From contig JAPDPT010000016.1 of NCBI GenBank assembly GCA_034506315.1, positions 1 to 53,048 of the forward strand: a DNA stretch of 53,048 nucleotides, written 5' to 3'. The notes under the pieces are model-generated. The model was not told the origin of the DNA. It made no database searches and saw nothing but the letters and a program-made list of their open reading frames with translations. Positions 50,865-53,048 of this stretch are shown here, piece after piece. The stretch comes from a candidate division KSB1 bacterium (lineage in GTDB: Bacteria > Zhuqueibacterota > Zhuqueibacteria > Oleimicrobiales > Geothermoviventaceae). Both the position numbers and the translations under genes were made by a program. Within the stretch, counting starts at the first letter, position 1; each line of letters starts with the position of its first letter.

Positions 50865-52163
50865 ATGGCTTCGGAAATAAGTCGACGAGATTTCGTCGGT
50901 GCTCTGGCGCTGGGTAGTTCCCTTCTTCTCGCGTGCGCAAAGGCAGCCAAGAGGGAATACAGCTTTCCGCCCCTTCTTGATAAGGCCCCCGATGGACCGA
51001 AGCTCCGCGCAGGTCTGATCGGCTGTGGTGGACGGGGCACAGGGGCGGCTCTGGATTTTCTCGCCGCCGGTCCCAACCTGGAGATCGTAGCCCTGGCGGA
51101 CGTTTTCCAGGACCGAGTTGACGCCTGTCGCGCCCGTCTGAAAGAGCAGGCCGGGGTGGATGTGCCGGTGAAGAATTGCTTCGTCGGTTTCGATGCCTAC
51201 CAGAAGGTTCTCGAGGCCGGGGTGGACGTGGTGATCCTGGCAACCCCACCTCACTTTCGACCCGAGCATTTCGCGGCAGCCGTAGACGCTCGTAAACACG
51301 TCTTCATGGAAAAGCCCGTGGCCGTGGATCCGGTCGGAGCGCGCTCCGTCATGGATGCGGCCACAAAGGCCCGTGCAATCGGGTTGAGCGTAGTGACGGG
51401 TACGCAGCGACGGCACCAGCGCGAGTACCTGGCCACGTTCCGGCGGGTCCTCGATGGGGCCATTGGAGACATCACGGCCGCGCGGTGCTACTGGAACGGC
51501 GGCCAGCTCTGGTACCGGTTGCGAAGGCCCGGCTGGTCCGATATGGAGTGGATGCTGCGCGACTGGGTGAACTGGCGCTGGTTATCCGGCGATCATATCG
51601 TCGAGCAGCACGTGCACAACATCGACGTGATCAACTGGTTCCTGGGGATGCACCCGGTGAAAGCAGTGGGGATGGGGGCGAGGATGCGTCGGGTCACGGG
51701 CGACCAGTACGACTTCTTCAGCGTCGATTTCCAGATGCCGAACGGTGTGCACGTGCTCAGCATGTGCAGGCAGATCAATGGATGCGCCAATGACGTGTCC
51801 GAATGGGTGGTGGGGACCAAAGGCTACACCAATTGCAAGGACACGATTTACAATCGCAAGGGGGAGATCGTCTGGAAGTACGAAGGCCCGAAGGTCAATC
51901 CGTACGTGCAGGAACACATCGACCTGGTCACCTCGATACGAACCGAAAAACCCATTATGGAGGCAGAGGAGACGGCGATCTCCACCCTCGTGGCGATCAT
52001 GGGAAGAGAAGCGGCGTACACAGGCAGGGAGGTCACCTGGGAGGAAATGCTGTCCTCCCAGATGCGCCTCGGGCCGAAGGAGTACAGAATGGGCGACGTC
52101 GGCATCGAAGCCGTTGTACCCATTCCCGGTACGGCAGAGACGAGTCCGAGGGAAGACGCCTGA
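50865..52163 (+). CDS. Tat-exported Gfo/Idh/MocA-family oxidoreductase
   Basis: This 432-residue protein begins with a twin-arginine signal (SRRDFVGALALGSSLLLACA). It then has the Gfo/Idh/MocA NAD(P) fold: GLIGCGGRGTGAALDFLAAG near 50, VVILATPPHFRPEHFAAAVD near 125, and HVFMEKPVAVD near 150 with the catalytic Lys of EKP. The C-terminal sheet contains GDHIVEQHVHNIDVINWFLG with the second catalytic-type His. The enzymes oxidise or epimerise sugars, and the exported form with a bound cofactor is common in Planctomycetes and FCB bacteria. ATG 50865 is set by AAGGAGG and the Tat signal; the frame opens earlier at 50793. It lies 71 bp before a Tat-exported isomerase-like gene, suggesting a joint role in sugar conversion. 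Confidence 0.93.
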   Translation: MASEISRRDFVGALALGSSLLLACAKAAKREYSFPPLLDKAPDGPKLRAGLIGCGGRGTGAALDFLAAGPNLEIVALADVFQDRVDACRARLKEQAGVDVPVKNCFVGFDAYQKVLEAGVDVVILATPPHFRPEHFAAAVDARKHVFMEKPVAVDPVGARSVMDAATKARAIGLSVVTGTQRRHQREYLATFRRVLDGAIGDITAARCYWNGGQLWYRLRRPGWSDMEWMLRDWVNWRWLSGDHIVEQHVHNIDVINWFLGMHPVKAVGMGARMRRVTGDQYDFFSVDFQMPNGVHVLSMCRQINGCANDVSEWVVGTKGYTNCKDTIYNRKGEIVWKYEGPKVNPYVQEHIDLVTSIRTEKPIMEAEETAISTLVAIMGREAAYTGREVTWEEMLSSQMRLGPKEYRMGDVGIEAVVPIPGTAETSPREDA

Positions 52164-52234
52164 TTCGGGGCCCTTCTTTGGGGTGAGCTTGACCATGGAG
52201 CAAGGGGTTCTATCCTTGGAGGGTAGGAGGTCTT

Positions 52235-53048
52235 ATGCGAGTCGATCGAAGAACCTTCCTCAAGGCTTCTGCTGTGGCAGGACTGTCGTCGGTCCTGCCC
52301 GGGTTGGGTCGGGCGATGGAGATCCCTGATCCCCCGCGCAAAGCGGTACTGAGATTGTCCTGTCAGGAGAGTGTAGCTCCGGGACGAAACCTGCAGGAGA
52401 AGTTGGATCAGCTGGAAAAGTGGGGATTCGAAGGGATCGAGCCTCACGGCCGGGGGCTGGCGGAGCGATTGGGAGAATACCAGGCAGCTCTCCGGGGGAG
52501 AAAGATTCGCGTGAGCGCCGTCTGCGCGGGCTACGAAGGCGTGCCCATCTCGGCAGATCCTCAAGAGCGCGAGCGGGCTCGCCAGTCCATCAAGCGGTTG
52601 CTGGAGGTGGCTGGCGCTCTCGGCGCTACGGGGCTGATCGTCGTCCCTGCCTTCCTGCGCCATGAGTCCTTGCCGCACCACGAGGCCCGGCGGTTCCTGG
52701 TCGAGGATTTCTTACCGGATGTCGGTGCCCACGCCGCCCAGCACGGAACGCGTGTCCTTCTTGAGCCCCTCAATCGCCGGGAGGCCTACTTTCTTCGGCT
52801 CGTAGCGGATGCCGCAGCCCTTTGCCGCGACAGCGGAAGTCCTGGTGTGGCCTGTATGGGAGACTTCTGGCACATGACCTGGGAAGAAACGAGCGATATG
52901 GGGGCGTTCATCTCTGCGGGCGACTACCTTCACCATGTGCACATGGCCAGCCGCAAACACCGCAACATGCCCGGGGAAGACGAAGGCGACGACTACGTGC
53001 TCGGGTTCCGCGGTTTAAAGATCATCGGCTATCAGGACTTCGTAAGCC
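52235..53048 (+). CDS. Tat-exported sugar isomerase/epimerase-like protein, 3' end cut by window edge
   Basis: The first 271 residues are present and the frame is open at the window end. A twin-arginine signal (DRRTFLKASAVAGLSSVLPG) is followed by an AP-endonuclease/xylose-isomerase-like TIM barrel: LDQLEKWGFEGIEPHGRG, VSAVCAGYEG, GARVLLEPLN-type strand (GTRVLLEPLNRREAY near 180), then GVACMGDFWHMTWEE and HHVHMASRKHRNMPGED. The Glu, Asp and His residues at these strands usually bind a metal in the family. GGTAGGAGG precedes the ATG at 52235. The preceding gene is a Tat-exported oxidoreductase, a frequent partner. Confidence 0.9.
   Translation, partial: MRVDRRTFLKASAVAGLSSVLPGLGRAMEIPDPPRKAVLRLSCQESVAPGRNLQEKLDQLEKWGFEGIEPHGRGLAERLGEYQAALRGRKIRVSAVCAGYEGVPISADPQERERARQSIKRLLEVAGALGATGLIVVPAFLRHESLPHHEARRFLVEDFLPDVGAHAAQHGTRVLLEPLNRREAYFLRLVADAAALCRDSGSPGVACMGDFWHMTWEETSDMGAFISAGDYLHHVHMASRKHRNMPGEDEGDDYVLGFRGLKIIGYQDFVS

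Overview
The window looks like a chromosomal segment of a flagellated, Gram-negative, probably anaerobic bacterium. A TonB-dependent receptor, PorV-like outer-membrane proteins and an exported protein with a type IX-like C-terminal tail point towards the FCB superphylum (Bacteroidota, Calditrichota, KSB1 and relatives). This placement is an inference from gene families only. No rRNA, tRNA, CRISPR array or insertion sequence was recognised.

Positions 1-15572 (minus strand) hold one uptake and catabolism locus. From its 5' end it runs: an orphan TRAP solute-binding lipoprotein, a FadR/GntR-family regulator behind a strong sigma70-type promoter with a palindrome over the start site, a CBM9-like exported protein, a short-chain dehydrogenase, TRAP genes dctP-dctQ-dctM, a TonB-dependent receptor, an exported fibronectin-type protein and two PorV-like proteins (the last cut by the window edge). 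dctM is split by an in-frame TGA.

Positions 15940-22335 (plus strand) hold a late flagellar cluster: fliC, flaG, fliD, fliS, flgN, flgM. Sigma28-type promoters precede fliC and flgM. FliD is unusually long. Next come a GNAT protein, a radical SAM protein overlapping a TtcA-like thiolation enzyme, and galK (22475-26770).

Positions 27054-46041 form the most interesting system. A sigma54-type promoter precedes an apparent operon with a molybdopterin oxidoreductase that lacks the formate dehydrogenase catalytic residues, two sulfhydrogenase-like electron-input subunits, a heptaheme cytochrome c, a hydrogenase maturation protease, and a full Hyf-like group 4 membrane [NiFe] hydrogenase with three antiporter-like subunits. 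The large-subunit gene carries an in-frame TGA exactly where the second cysteine of the N-terminal nickel-binding motif (RxCGxC) should be. A hairpin fitting the bacterial SECIS pattern follows the TGA. This predicts selenocysteine at a bridging ligand of the Ni-Fe site, unlike classical [NiFeSe] hydrogenases, where it sits in the C-terminal motif. Behind a terminator lie an [FeFe]-hydrogenase-like sensor histidine kinase, a membrane-anchored receiver protein and an NtrC-type sigma54 activator, plausibly a redox- or H2-sensing circuit for the operon.

Positions 46403-53048 hold a tetraheme NapC-like/FGE-like fusion, a pair of M16 peptidases (one active, one lacking the zinc motif), a Tat-exported Gfo/Idh/MocA oxidoreductase and the 5' part of a Tat-exported sugar isomerase-like protein.
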